Assembly (NCBI RefSeq): GCF_042667405.1
Contig: NZ_JBHVAL010000002.1
Location: 1 to 64,000 of the forward strand
Reading direction: 5' to 3'
DNA: 64,000 bases
Source of the DNA: Arthrobacter sp042667405
GTDB lineage: Bacteria; Actinomycetota; Actinomycetes; Actinomycetales; Micrococcaceae
Below the pieces are notes generated by a model. It did no database searches. It was not told the DNA's origin and saw only the letters and a list, made by a program, of their open reading frames with translations. The position numbers and the translations under genes were made by a program. Of this stretch, positions 1 through 8,459 are shown piece by piece (positions within the stretch are counted from its first letter, which is position 1; every line of letters begins with the position of its first letter).

Positions 1-2
1 CA

Positions 3-75
3 GCACCTCTAGCTCAACTGGCAGAGCAATTGACTCTTAATCAATGGGTTCCGGGTTCGAGTCCCGGGGGGTGCA
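3..75 (+). tRNA. tRNA-Lys (anticodon CTT), copy 1
   Basis: A full cloverleaf can be drawn. The 7-bp acceptor stem is GCACCTC with GGGGTGC, the anticodon stem is ATTGA with TCAAT, and the loop CTCTTAA carries the anticodon CTT at 36-38. The T arm is GGGTTCGAGTCCC-like. The discriminator base is A75 and CCA is encoded at 76-78. An identical 73-nt copy lies at 249-321. Confidence 0.96.
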
Positions 76-81
76 CCAAAG

Positions 82-116
82 AAAGACCCTGGAGTGTTCG
101 CACTCCAGGGTCTTTT
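82..116 (+). terminator. Intrinsic terminator after tRNA-Lys copy 1
   Basis: A 13-15 bp perfect stem with a TTCG tetraloop (97-100) follows the encoded CCA end and runs into TTTTGTTT. It separates the two tRNA-Lys genes into independent transcripts. Confidence 0.9.
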
Positions 117-159
117 GTTTATCCCGGGGAATGCAATCACCGGCTTCCTGGGCCTGGTT

Positions 160-186
160 TTGACACAGCGAATTGTGGTGTAGAGT
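160..186 (+). promoter_or_regulatory. Promoter of tRNA-Lys copy 2
   Basis: A perfect -35 hexamer TTGACA (160-165) and a -10-like TAGAGT (181-186) are separated by 15 nt. If TTTTGA is taken as the -35 element the spacing is 17 nt. They lie between the first terminator and the second tRNA, so copy 2 has its own promoter. Confidence 0.5.
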
Positions 187-248
187 TATTTGTCGTTGCG
201 GAGGTCGACAAGGAATGCGAATTCCTCGGAAGCCACCAAACAATAGCT

Positions 249-321
249 GCACCTCTAGCTCAACTGGCAGAGCAATTGACTCTTAATCAATGGGTTCCGG
301 GTTCGAGTCCCGGGGGGTGCA
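249..321 (+). tRNA. tRNA-Lys (anticodon CTT), copy 2
   Basis: This is base-for-base identical to the copy at 3-75, with anticodon CTT at 282-284. The 3' end is followed by CTA, so CCA is not encoded here, unlike in copy 1. The different flanks and separate promoter suggest a duplication of the mature tRNA sequence only. Confidence 0.95.
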
Positions 322-328
322 CTAACGC

Positions 329-367
329 AAAAGGCCCCGGATCGTGATGAACGATCCGGGGCCTTTT
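329..367 (+). terminator. Intrinsic terminator after tRNA-Lys copy 2
   Basis: A 16-bp perfect stem (329-344 with 352-367) has a 7-nt loop and ends in TTTTCTTTTG. A second strong hairpin at 373-409 follows directly. It lies between this terminator and the end of the marR gene and may back up termination. Confidence 0.88.
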
Positions 368-372
368 CTTTT

Positions 373-409
373 GCCTGGCAGGAATTCCCGGAACGGGAAC
401 CTGCCAGGC
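373..409. terminator. Second hairpin between tRNA-Lys and marR
   Basis: The outer stem GCCTGGCAGG (373-382) pairs with CCTGCCAGGC (400-409), and an inner stem TTCCCG/CGGGAA closes on a GAA loop. It lies 11 nt past the marR stop. On the marR side it is followed by A-rich RNA rather than U, so it is not a classic terminator there. Confidence 0.5.
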
Positions 410-420
410 TGCTTTCTACA

Positions 421-888
421 TCACGCTTGCGGAATGTCGGTTTCGAGTCCAGAGGATTCCTGCTCCGGGGCGGGCAAGCCTGCAAGCCCGCGGACAACAA
501 TCCTGAGTTCTTCCCGCAACCTGGCCGTGTCCACTGCGACGGGCGACAACACTTCCTGCTCAAGCTTCACAGCTTCTGCAAGGGCTGCACTGCCTGCTTC
601 CGTCAAGGTAACAACGTGGCTCCTGCGATCGGAGTCGCTGCGCTGGCGGGTGACATGCCCGTGCAGCTCAAGCCTTGCAAGGGTGGTTCCCATGGTCTGG
701 GCCTTGACCCGCGCAACCTCGGCCAAAGCCGCCTGGGTAATTGCACCCTTGGCTGCAAGTACTTGCATGGCAATGACACCGGCGTGGGTAAGGCCGATGG
801 ACTTCAATTTTTCGTTCCACGAGATTTCCACCAGGCGCGCAGCTGTCGAAAGCAATCGGGTAGTGGGCCATCTCTCCATATCTGGCAT
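421..888 (-). CDS. MarR family transcriptional regulator
   Basis: The predicted protein has 155 residues and a winged helix-turn-helix of the MarR type. The DNA-recognition part is seen in the stretch around AALAEVARVKAQTMGTTLAR, followed by the wing with its SDRR element. I start at the ATG at 886-888. A TATACT -10 box lies exactly 6 nt upstream, so the mRNA is probably leaderless. The open frame runs up to 1077 but would enter bcp on the other strand. The gene is divergent from bcp with about 85 bp between them, so it may control bcp or itself and sense oxidants or phenolics. The ligand cannot be read from the sequence. Confidence 0.85.
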   Translation of the reverse strand: MPDMERWPTTRLLSTAARLVEISWNEKLKSIGLTHAGVIAMQVLAAKGAITQAALAEVARVKAQTMGTTLARLELHGHVTRQRSDSDRRSHVVTLTEAGSAALAEAVKLEQEVLSPVAVDTARLREELRIVVRGLAGLPAPEQESSGLETDIPQA

Positions 889-894
889 GCCGAC

Positions 895-900
895 AGTATA
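895..900 (-). promoter_or_regulatory. -10 box of leaderless marR
   Basis: TATACT (minus strand) ends 6 nt before the marR ATG. No Shine-Dalgarno sequence is present. Confidence 0.55.
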
Positions 901-973
901 TGCGCGCAAGGGCCGGAGACGCGGCTTTTGCGGTCTAAAATGGGAAATCGCGACCCAAACCAAGGAGCATATT

Positions 974-1447
974 TTGGCCGAACGACTTATCCCGGGCGAG
1001 GCGGCACCGGACTTCACCCTGCAGGACGCCACGGGCAAAAGCGTCAGCTTGTCCGACTTCCGCGGCCGCAAAACCATCGTCTATTTCTACCCGGCAGCTT
1101 CGACACCCGGATGCACGAAGGAAGCATGCGACTTCCGCGACACGTTGGGATCCCTTCAGGCCGCCGGCTATGAGGTTGTAGGGATCTCGCCCGATCCCGT
1201 TAAGGCCCTGGCCAAGTTTGCCGCTGAGGAGCAACTCACCTTCCCGCTGTTGTCCGACGAGGAACATGCCGTGGCCGATGCCTACGGGGCATGGGGGGAA
1301 AAGAAGAACTACGGCCGAACCTACGAAGGACTCATCCGCTCCACCGTTGTGGTGGACCCTGACGGCAAGGTCTCCTTGGCCCAGTACAACGTCCGCGCAA
1401 CCGGCCATGTGGCCAAGCTCCGCCGCGACCTGAAGCTGGACAAGTAG
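974..1447 (+). CDS. bcp: Thioredoxin-dependent peroxiredoxin Bcp/PrxQ
   Basis: This 157-residue peroxiredoxin reduces hydrogen peroxide and alkyl hydroperoxides in the cytoplasm with electrons from thioredoxin. The peroxidatic cysteine is C47 in the TPGCT motif. The resolving cysteine is C52 in EACDFRD, the CX4C arrangement of PrxQ. The start is TTG at 974, preceded by a good AAGGAG (962-967) 6 nt upstream; no ATG or GTG is better placed. Longer upstream frames would overlap the divergent marR gene. The length is normal for the family. The tRNA-Leu gene follows 53 nt downstream. Confidence 0.93.
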   Translation: MAERLIPGEAAPDFTLQDATGKSVSLSDFRGRKTIVYFYPAASTPGCTKEACDFRDTLGSLQAAGYEVVGISPDPVKALAKFAAEEQLTFPLLSDEEHAVADAYGAWGEKKNYGRTYEGLIRSTVVVDPDGKVSLAQYNVRATGHVAKLRRDLKLDK

Positions 1448-1500
1448 CGGGTACACTGGAGGCCGTACGGCACCCGGCTGGATAAGCCGCGTGCCAGTCA

Positions 1501-1582
1501 GCGCGAGTGGTGAAATTGGCAGACACGCAGGATTTAGGTTCCTGTGCCTTCGGGCGTGGGGGTTCAAGTCCCCCCTTGCGCA
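1501..1582 (+). tRNA. tRNA-Leu (anticodon TAG)
   Basis: This is a class II tRNA of 82 nt with a long variable arm. Acceptor strands GCGCGAG and CTTGCGC pair fully. The anticodon stem CAGGA/TCCTG encloses TTTAGGT with anticodon TAG. The discriminator base is A1582 and CCA is not encoded. Confidence 0.95.
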
Positions 1583-1595
1583 CACTGTGGAACAC

Positions 1596-1650
1596 CGTGG
1601 CTGCAAGCCACGCAGAGCCCCCGGCTGCACACCTGCAGATCGGGGGTTTT
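1596..1650 (+). terminator. Terminator region after tRNA-Leu
   Basis: Two hairpins lie in tandem. The first has a 7-bp stem (CGTGGCT/AGCCACG, 1596-1612). The second pairs CCCCCG (1618-1623) with CGGGGG (1641-1646) and runs into TTTT. They end the tRNA transcript before the binding-protein gene. Confidence 0.75.
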
Positions 1651-1775
1651 CCGTGTCGGCAACAATCCTGGTTGGCTGGAAAAGCGCTGGGAGGCGCATT
1701 CAGGACGTTCAACTAGACTGGAACGCGGTCTGGCCTAAGCCGGCCACGGCATTCACACCGGCTGAGGGGACAAGA

Positions 1776-3452
1776 GTGGCAAGCAGCAAAATGCGGAGCC
1801 TGACCGTGCAGTTGCTCAAGGCGGGTTCTGTCTTTGCCGTTTTGGCGTTGACGGCCTGCACCGGAGCGCCTGGTCCTGCTCCGTCGTCGTCGGCCAGCAG
1901 CACCGCGGCTGCCGAGCCCACTGCCACGTTCAACTTCGGCACCGGCTCGATGCCTTTGGGCCTTGACCCGGCCATGACAGCCGACTCCGAGTCCGCCCGC
2001 GTTACTCGCCAGGTCCTTGAAGGGCTCGTGGGTGTTGACGGATCTACAGGGGAAACGACTCCCCTGCTGGCCACTGAGTGGAAGGACAGCAACAACGGGC
2101 TGAGCTATGACTTCACTCTCCGCTCCAAGGTGACCTTCCACGACGGAACGCCCTTCGACTCCGCCGCAGTCTGCGCCAACTTCAACCGCTGGTTCACCTT
2201 CCCCGCCGAGCTCCGCAAGCAGGCGCCGGGGATCTCGTTCCAGAGCGTTTTCAAGGCGTATTCGGATGAACCGGTTTTTTCCATCTTCAAGGACTGCAAA
2301 GTGATCTCGGCCACCGATGTGCAGATCAACCTGACACGGCCCTTCACGGGATTCCTGCAGGCCCTGACACTCCCGGCCTTCGCCATTTCCTCGCCCGCCG
2401 CCCTCGAGTCGCAGCGCGCCAACGTCCTGGACCAAACACGGAACGGCCTGGCCGTCTCCGCCTACGCCGGCCACCCGGTTGGGACCGGCCCGTACCAGTT
2501 TGGAACCTGGGACGAAAACAAGATCACCCTTCAAAGCTACAAAGGATACTGGGGCAACAGGGGCCAGATAGCCACCATCAACTTCATTCCCTACGACCAC
2601 GCCGAGACGCGGCAGCAGGCCCTCTTGGATGGAAAGATCGACGCCTATGACCTGGTGACGCCAGCTACGTTCGATCAGCTGGTCAAGAAGGGCGTCCAGA
2701 TCATCCAGCGGGATCCGTTCTCGGTCATGTACTTGGGTATCAACCAGGCAGTTGCTCCCTTGGACAAGCTTGAGGTCCGCCAAGCGATAGAGATGGCCGT
2801 GGACAAGGAATCGTTGATCCGCAAGTTCTTCATCGACAACACTGCCCAGGCTTCCCAGTTCGTGCCACCGAAACTCAGCGGCTTCAACAACAACGCACCC
2901 TCACTGGGCTACAACCCGGAAAAAGCCAAGCAACTGCTTGAAAAGGCCGGGTACAAAGGCGAGGAACTGAAGTTCTACTACCCGCTGAACGCCACTCGGG
3001 CCTACATGCCCACTCCGGAGAAAATTTACGCCGAAATCAGCCGCCAGCTTGTAGCAGTGGGCCTCAACATCAAACCAGTGCCCATCGACTGGGAAAACGG
3101 CTACCTGCAAAAGGTCCAGTCAGCCGGTGACCGTGGCCTGCACCTGCTCGGATGGAACGGCTCCTATGCCGATGCCGACAACTTCCTGGGGCCGCTGTTC
3201 GGCGAAACCCGGGCCGAGTTCGGCTATACGGACTCTGAGGTGTTCCACAAAATCGAGCGGGCCCGTGCCATGCCCAACGGCGATGAGCGCAATGCCCAGT
3301 ACCAGGCCATCAATGCCGAGATCGCGGCCTCCGTCCCGGCCGTCCCCATTGCCTTCCCCATCTCGGCATTGGCGTTGTCCAACAAGGTGGAAAGGTACCC
3401 GGCCTCACCGGTCCTCAACGAAGTTTTCACGAACGTCCGCTTAAAGTCTTGA
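1776..3452 (+). CDS. ABC transporter substrate-binding lipoprotein, peptide/family 5 type
   Basis: The product has 558 residues and looks like SBP_bac_5 proteins, which bind peptides, nickel chelates or sugars outside the cell and hand them to an ABC permease. A lipoprotein signal is present, with the lipobox LTAC placing the lipidated cysteine at C28. The family body includes the FHDGTPFDSAAVCANF-like segment and the VGTGPYQF motif. I chose GTG 1776 because GAGGGG lies 6 nt upstream; ATG 1791 is an alternative. No permease or ATPase gene adjoins, so it is an orphan component that must share a transporter encoded elsewhere. Confidence 0.88.
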   Translation: MASSKMRSLTVQLLKAGSVFAVLALTACTGAPGPAPSSSASSTAAAEPTATFNFGTGSMPLGLDPAMTADSESARVTRQVLEGLVGVDGSTGETTPLLATEWKDSNNGLSYDFTLRSKVTFHDGTPFDSAAVCANFNRWFTFPAELRKQAPGISFQSVFKAYSDEPVFSIFKDCKVISATDVQINLTRPFTGFLQALTLPAFAISSPAALESQRANVLDQTRNGLAVSAYAGHPVGTGPYQFGTWDENKITLQSYKGYWGNRGQIATINFIPYDHAETRQQALLDGKIDAYDLVTPATFDQLVKKGVQIIQRDPFSVMYLGINQAVAPLDKLEVRQAIEMAVDKESLIRKFFIDNTAQASQFVPPKLSGFNNNAPSLGYNPEKAKQLLEKAGYKGEELKFYYPLNATRAYMPTPEKIYAEISRQLVAVGLNIKPVPIDWENGYLQKVQSAGDRGLHLLGWNGSYADADNFLGPLFGETRAEFGYTDSEVFHKIERARAMPNGDERNAQYQAINAEIAASVPAVPIAFPISALALSNKVERYPASPVLNEVFTNVRLKS

Positions 3453-3531
3453 CGAACCCCCACAATTTCAGTATTGGGTCTGCGCGGGGATATTCTGTGA
3501 CAGCCAGTGCCGCCGCTAACGGAGATTGATC

Positions 3532-5037
3532 GTGACCTTCATTTCCAAGACTCAACATGCCGACGTCGTCCTTATTGGCGGCGGAATCATGAGTGCCACC
3601 CTTGGTGCGTTCATCAAGCAACTTGAACCCACCTGGACCATCTCCCTGTTCGAACGACTCGACGAAGCAGGGCTCGAGAGCTCTGGACCGTGGAACAACG
3701 CCGGCACCGGACACGCTGCCCTGTGTGAGCTTAACTACTCCCCCGCAGCCAAGGACGGCTCCGTGGACCCGGCCAAGGCGCTCCACATCAACGAGCAGTT
3801 TCAGCTCTCCCGCCAGTTCTGGTCCCACTTGGTGGACACGAATGTGATCGGCTCCCCCAAGGGCTTCATCAACACCGTTCCGCACATGAGCTTCGTCATT
3901 GGCGATGACCACGCCACATTCCTCAAAACCCGCTACGAGGCCCTCAAGCCCAACACGCTCTTCCGCAGCATGGAGTACACCGAGGACCAGGACCAGATCG
4001 CCAAATGGGCACCCCTGATCGTCAAGGGCCGCGACCGTAAGCAGCGTGTAGCCGCCACCCGCGCAGCAGAAGGCACCGACGTCGACTTCGGAGCCCTGAC
4101 CCGTGAACTGACCGGCTACCTGCAGAGCAGCGGCGCCGAGGTCAACTACGGCCACGACGTCACCAACATCAACCGTGCAGCAGGCGGCGGCTGGGATCTG
4201 TCCATCAAGCACGCCAAGTCGGGTGAGCACGGGCGCATCCACGCCAAGTTCGTTTTCGTTGGCGCCGGCGGCGGAGCGCTCCACCTCCTGCAGGCTTCAG
4301 GCATCCCGGAAAGCAAGGGCTACGGAGGCTTCCCGGTTTCGGGCCAGTTCTTCCGCTGCACGGACGAAGCCATCACAACCCAGCACAGTGCCAAGGTATA
4401 TGGTCAGGCCTCGGTGGGCGCTCCTCCCATGTCCGTCCCCCACCTGGACACCAGGTTCGTTGACGGCAAGCGTTCGCTCCTGTTCGGCCCGTACGCCGGC
4501 TTCTCCACCAACTTCTTGAAGACCTCCAGCTATCTGGACCTTCCGCTGTCCATCCGGCCGAGCAACATCATCCCCATGCTGGCAGTAGCCAAGGACAACA
4601 TGGACCTCACGGCCTACCTCATCAAAGAGGTCGCCAAGCGGCACGAGGCCAAGGTGGAATCCCTGCGTGAGTACTACCCCGAGGCCGTCGGCAGCAACTG
4701 GGAACTGATTACTGCCGGCCAGCGTGTGCAGATCATCAAGAAGCATCCGCAAAAGGGCGGAATCCTGCAGTTCGGCACCGAAGTCATCGCCTCCCGCGAC
4801 GGCTCCATCGGCGCCCTGCTGGGTGCTTCGCCAGGTGCTTCCACGGCTGTGCCGATCATGATCGAGCTCCTGCAGAAGTCCTTCCCCAAGAACTTCAAGG
4901 GCTGGCAGTCCAAGCTCAAGGACATGATGCCCGGCTACGGCGTCAAGCTCAACGACAACCCCGACCTCGCCGCCGAACTCGAGGCCAGCACGGCCAGGTC
5001 CCTTCAACTGGAAGTGGCCAGCGCCGTCCAGAGCTAG
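3532..5037 (+). CDS. mqo: Malate:quinone oxidoreductase
   Basis: This FAD enzyme of about 501 residues oxidises malate to oxaloacetate and passes electrons to quinone at the membrane, bypassing NAD-linked malate dehydrogenase in the TCA cycle. The N-terminus has the dinucleotide-binding motif VLIGGGIMSATL. The segment LESSGPWNNAGTGHAALCELNY is diagnostic of Mqo. The start is GTG 3532 with GGAGA 6 nt upstream. A TATTCT box at 3491-3496 is a possible -10 element. It stands alone between the binding lipoprotein and the RND pump. Confidence 0.96.
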   Translation: MTFISKTQHADVVLIGGGIMSATLGAFIKQLEPTWTISLFERLDEAGLESSGPWNNAGTGHAALCELNYSPAAKDGSVDPAKALHINEQFQLSRQFWSHLVDTNVIGSPKGFINTVPHMSFVIGDDHATFLKTRYEALKPNTLFRSMEYTEDQDQIAKWAPLIVKGRDRKQRVAATRAAEGTDVDFGALTRELTGYLQSSGAEVNYGHDVTNINRAAGGGWDLSIKHAKSGEHGRIHAKFVFVGAGGGALHLLQASGIPESKGYGGFPVSGQFFRCTDEAITTQHSAKVYGQASVGAPPMSVPHLDTRFVDGKRSLLFGPYAGFSTNFLKTSSYLDLPLSIRPSNIIPMLAVAKDNMDLTAYLIKEVAKRHEAKVESLREYYPEAVGSNWELITAGQRVQIIKKHPQKGGILQFGTEVIASRDGSIGALLGASPGASTAVPIMIELLQKSFPKNFKGWQSKLKDMMPGYGVKLNDNPDLAAELEASTARSLQLEVASAVQS

Positions 5038-5103
5038 GCCACACCGGGGCTGCGGCCGGTTCCCGTCAGACGAATCGTTTCGTAGACCACAGGAGTCGAT
5101 GCA

Positions 5104-8100
5104 ATGTTCCGCCTGGCCAAGCTGTCCCTGGGGAACCGGGCCCTGATCGCGCTGATCACCGTCTTTGCGGCGGTGTTCGGCGTGATCACCATGGGCTCGC
5201 TTAAGCAGGAACTCATTCCGTCCATCGAGTTCCCCCAGATCACTGTTGTCACCTCCATGCCAGGCGCCTCCCCCGAGGTGGTGGACAAACAGCTGAGCCG
5301 GCCGCTTGAGACCGCACTGAACAGCGTTGAAGGACTTGAATCAACCTCGTCCACTTCACGCAATGGCGTTTCGCAGATCACCATGGTGTTCACCTATGGT
5401 TCCAACCTTGACCGGGCACGCAACCAGATCGACCGGGCCATTTCCAACGCAAAACGCCTGCTGCCTGCCAACGTCGAACCACAGTCCATCGCGGGAAACA
5501 TCAGTGACTTCCCGATCGTCTACCTGGCCGTTTCCTCGGACAAACCCCTGAGCGAACTCAACGCTGACCTCCTGCGCCTCAGCGTTCCGCGCCTCCAGAA
5601 GATCGACGGCGTTCGCGGCGCCGATGTGACCGGCGGTGCCAGCCAGCACATCCTCATCAAGCCCCGGCAGGCGGATCTCGCGGCCACGGGCGCCTCCGTC
5701 CAATCCATTAGCTCCGCACTGAAGAACAACGGGACCCTGGTTCCGGTCGGCACCATCGAGGACCAAGGCAAGACGTTGTCCCTGCAGCTCGGCAGTCCCG
5801 TGGACTCCCTGGATGTCATCAAGGGACTGCCTCTGGCGGGAACCAGCAAGGCCGCCACCATTGGAGCCGTGGCCGAGGTCAGCATCGAAGACGATGCCGC
5901 TACTTCCATTACACGCACCAATGGAAAGCCGACGCTGGCGCTGTCCGTGACCAAGAAACCCGACGGCGATACCGTCGCGATCTCGCACGCTGTCCGTGAT
6001 GCCATCGGAGCGATGCAGGACGAGCTGGGCAACGACGCCACGTTTACGCCTGTTTTCGACCAGGCCCCCTTCATTGAGAAATCCATCAAGGACCTCACCA
6101 CCGAAGGGCTCCTGGGCTTGGGCTTCGCGGTGGCCGTCATCCTGGTTTTCCTGCTGTCCGTCCGCTCTACTTTGGTCACGGCCGTGTCCATTCCGCTGTC
6201 CCTGCTGATAACGTTCATCGGCATTTATGCCACCGGGTACTCGCTGAACATCCTTACCCTGGGCGCCCTCACCATAGCCATCGGCCGCGTGGTTGACGAT
6301 TCCATCGTGGTCATCGAGAACATCAAAAGGCACCTCAGTTATGGCGAAGCCAAACTTACTGCAATCCTGACGTCCATCCGTGAGGTCGCCGGGGCAATTA
6401 CGGCCTCGACGCTTACAACCGTGGCCGTGTTCCTCCCGATCGCGTTCGTTGGCGACCTCGCAGGTGAGCTCTTCCGTCCGTTCGCACTGACGGTGACCAT
6501 CGCGCTGCTGTCCTCGCTCCTGGTTTCCCTGACCATCGTCCCGGTCCTGGCCTACTGGTTCCTGTCATCCCCCGCCAAGGGTGCTGATCCGGCCTCCAGC
6601 AAGGAAGCCGCGGATAAGGCACGCGAAGCCGAGCAACGGAGCCGGCTCCAGCGCGGCTACCTTCCCATCCTGACCAAGACCCAAAAGCACCCGGTCATCA
6701 CCTTGTCCGCAGCTGCGGTAATCCTGGTGGCCACCGTCGCCGTGGCACCGCTGCTGAACACGGACCTGCTTGGCCGCTCCGGTGAGAACAGCATGACCGT
6801 CCGGCAGGTACTTCCTGCCGGCACGAGTCTGCAGGCCACCAGCGACGAGGCAGCAAAGGTGGAGGATTCCCTCAAGGGAATCCAGGGCATCAAGGATGTC
6901 CAGGTCACCTCCGGCAACGCCCAGACAGGCTTTGCCGCCCTGACATCGACGGGGGCATCAAACTCCACCTTCACGATCGTCACCGATGAGAAGGTCAACC
7001 AGGGCAAGCTCCAGGACGAAGTCCGCAGCAAGTTGGCAGGGGCTGCCGGCAAGATCACGGTTGGCTCCCAGCAAGGCGGCTTCGGGACGTCCTCCACAGT
7101 GGACATCACCATCAAGGCCGCCACCTCGTCCGACCTGAAGACAGCCAGCGATGCGATGGTCAAGGCCATGGACGGTGTTCCCGGCAGCTCGGAGGTTGCG
7201 ACGAATCTGGCCTCCACGCAGTCCGTGGTCCAGGTCCGTGTGGACCGCGCCAAGGCTGTGGCCGCAGGCCTGACGGAAGAGCAGGTGGGTGCCTTCCTGG
7301 CCTCCACCGTCAGCCCAATCCCGGCCGGTACCGTCCGCATAGACACCGACGACTACCCTGTCCAGATCGGCGAAGGAACGCGTTTCACCAGCATCGCGGC
7401 CGTCAAAGCACTCCAGCTCCCCACGGCCCGTGGCGGGATCGCGCTCGAGACCATTGCCGCCGTCGAACAAGTGGACGTTCCTGTATCCATCACCAGCAGC
7501 AACGGTCAACGGACAGCGCGCGTGACCGTCACGCCGTCGGGCTCCAACCTCGGCAGCGTCAGCAGCGCCGTGCAGGAGCGGCTGAAGTCCGTGCAGCTGC
7601 CTGCGGGCGTCACGGCCACCATCGGCGGCGCCACCACCCAACAGGCCGAGTCCTTCCGCCAGCTGGGCCTGGCCCTCCTGGCGGCGATCGCCATTGTCTA
7701 CGTGATCATGGTGGCCGCGTTCAAGTCCCTCATCCAACCCCTGATCCTGTTGGTTTCGGTACCGTTCGCGGCCACAGGCGCCGTCGGACTCCTCCTGCTG
7801 ACCGGCGTCCCGCTTGGCCTGCCATCCCTGATTGGCATGCTGATGCTGGTGGGTATCGTCGTCACCAACGCAATCGTCCTGATCGACCTCATCAACCAAT
7901 ACCGGAAGCCGCATGACGGCCGCCCGGGGATGAGCGTGGCTGATGCCATCACGCACGGCGCCCGGCAGCGTCTGCGCCCCATCCTGATGACCGCCCTGGC
8001 CACAGTATTTGCCTTGACGCCCATGGCGTTGGGCCTGACCGGCGGCGGGGGCTTCATCTCCCAGCCACTGGCGATAGTGGTGATTGGCGGGCTGGTTTCC

Positions 8101-8319
8101 TCCACTGCCCTGACGTTGGTGCTGGTTCCCGTGCTCTACAAGCTCGTGGAAGGGCGCCGGGAAAAGAAGCAACTGCTGAAGGACTTGCAGGCGAAGCCAA
8201 CACCGGGTCCTGGAAGCAATGGCCGGGGATCCAGTGGAACGGATGAGTTCCAGGACTGGACCACAGGCATGATTCCCCGGGTCAAGGGCCGGCGCGCCGC
8301 CCATAATCCGGGCGAGTAG
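5104..8319 (+). CDS. RND family efflux transporter (HAE1/AcrB-like), large permease
   Basis: The 1071-residue protein has the two-fold RND layout: a first transmembrane helix near 13-33, a large external domain, helices around 335-490, a second external domain, and a final helix bundle around 850-1030. The acidic pair that carries protons in AcrB is visible as D398-D399 in GRVVDDSIVV. It exports lipophilic or toxic molecules using the proton gradient. The start is ATG 5104 with AGGAG 8 nt upstream. As is usual in actinobacteria, no membrane-fusion or outer-membrane partner gene is nearby. The substrate is unknown. Confidence 0.9.
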   Translation: MFRLAKLSLGNRALIALITVFAAVFGVITMGSLKQELIPSIEFPQITVVTSMPGASPEVVDKQLSRPLETALNSVEGLESTSSTSRNGVSQITMVFTYGSNLDRARNQIDRAISNAKRLLPANVEPQSIAGNISDFPIVYLAVSSDKPLSELNADLLRLSVPRLQKIDGVRGADVTGGASQHILIKPRQADLAATGASVQSISSALKNNGTLVPVGTIEDQGKTLSLQLGSPVDSLDVIKGLPLAGTSKAATIGAVAEVSIEDDAATSITRTNGKPTLALSVTKKPDGDTVAISHAVRDAIGAMQDELGNDATFTPVFDQAPFIEKSIKDLTTEGLLGLGFAVAVILVFLLSVRSTLVTAVSIPLSLLITFIGIYATGYSLNILTLGALTIAIGRVVDDSIVVIENIKRHLSYGEAKLTAILTSIREVAGAITASTLTTVAVFLPIAFVGDLAGELFRPFALTVTIALLSSLLVSLTIVPVLAYWFLSSPAKGADPASSKEAADKAREAEQRSRLQRGYLPILTKTQKHPVITLSAAAVILVATVAVAPLLNTDLLGRSGENSMTVRQVLPAGTSLQATSDEAAKVEDSLKGIQGIKDVQVTSGNAQTGFAALTSTGASNSTFTIVTDEKVNQGKLQDEVRSKLAGAAGKITVGSQQGGFGTSSTVDITIKAATSSDLKTASDAMVKAMDGVPGSSEVATNLASTQSVVQVRVDRAKAVAAGLTEEQVGAFLASTVSPIPAGTVRIDTDDYPVQIGEGTRFTSIAAVKALQLPTARGGIALETIAAVEQVDVPVSITSSNGQRTARVTVTPSGSNLGSVSSAVQERLKSVQLPAGVTATIGGATTQQAESFRQLGLALLAAIAIVYVIMVAAFKSLIQPLILLVSVPFAATGAVGLLLLTGVPLGLPSLIGMLMLVGIVVTNAIVLIDLINQYRKPHDGRPGMSVADAITHGARQRLRPILMTALATVFALTPMALGLTGGGGFISQPLAIVVIGGLVSSTALTLVLVPVLYKLVEGRREKKQLLKDLQAKPTPGPGSNGRGSSGTDEFQDWTTGMIPRVKGRRAAHNPGE

Positions 8320-8338
8320 GCAGAAGACAAAACCTCTA

Positions 8339-8369
8339 AGCAGGGCCGGGAACATTTCCCGGCCCTGCT
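8339..8369 (+). terminator. Intrinsic terminator after the RND transporter
   Basis: A 14-bp perfect stem (8339-8352 with 8356-8369) has a 3-nt loop and is followed by a short pyrimidine-rich tail, CTGTT. Confidence 0.8.
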
Positions 8370-8388
8370 CTGTTACAGGCACTGATAC

Positions 8389-8400
8389 ATGCAAATGCAT
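8389..8400. promoter_or_regulatory. Candidate MarR operator upstream of the LLM oxidoreductase
   Basis: ATGCA-AA-TGCAT is a perfect inverted repeat 59 nt before the LLM start codon. It lies just upstream of the likely promoter region (TACACT around 8412-8417). The co-transcribed MarR protein is the natural candidate to bind it. Confidence 0.4.
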
Positions 8401-8459
8401 CTAGTTTGAGGTACACTGTTTACAGAGCCCGGCACCACGGGCAGGGAGAAAGGCACATC

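Noticed and set aside
344..973. N-terminal extension of bcp
   Set aside because: It would read antisense through marR. The TTG at 974 has a good AAGGAG and gives the family length.
1491..1775. N-terminal extension of the binding lipoprotein through tRNA-Leu
   Set aside because: The frame runs through the tRNA gene and terminator, and the signal peptide begins after GTG 1776.
1713..2783. 356-codon frame antisense to the binding lipoprotein
   Set aside because: It has low-complexity codon-shadow composition and no start signal or domain.
6958..8400. 480-codon minus-strand open frame across the RND gene
   Set aside because: It is rich in Gly, Arg and His with no domain, and is antisense to a clear transporter. 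It is a shadow frame.
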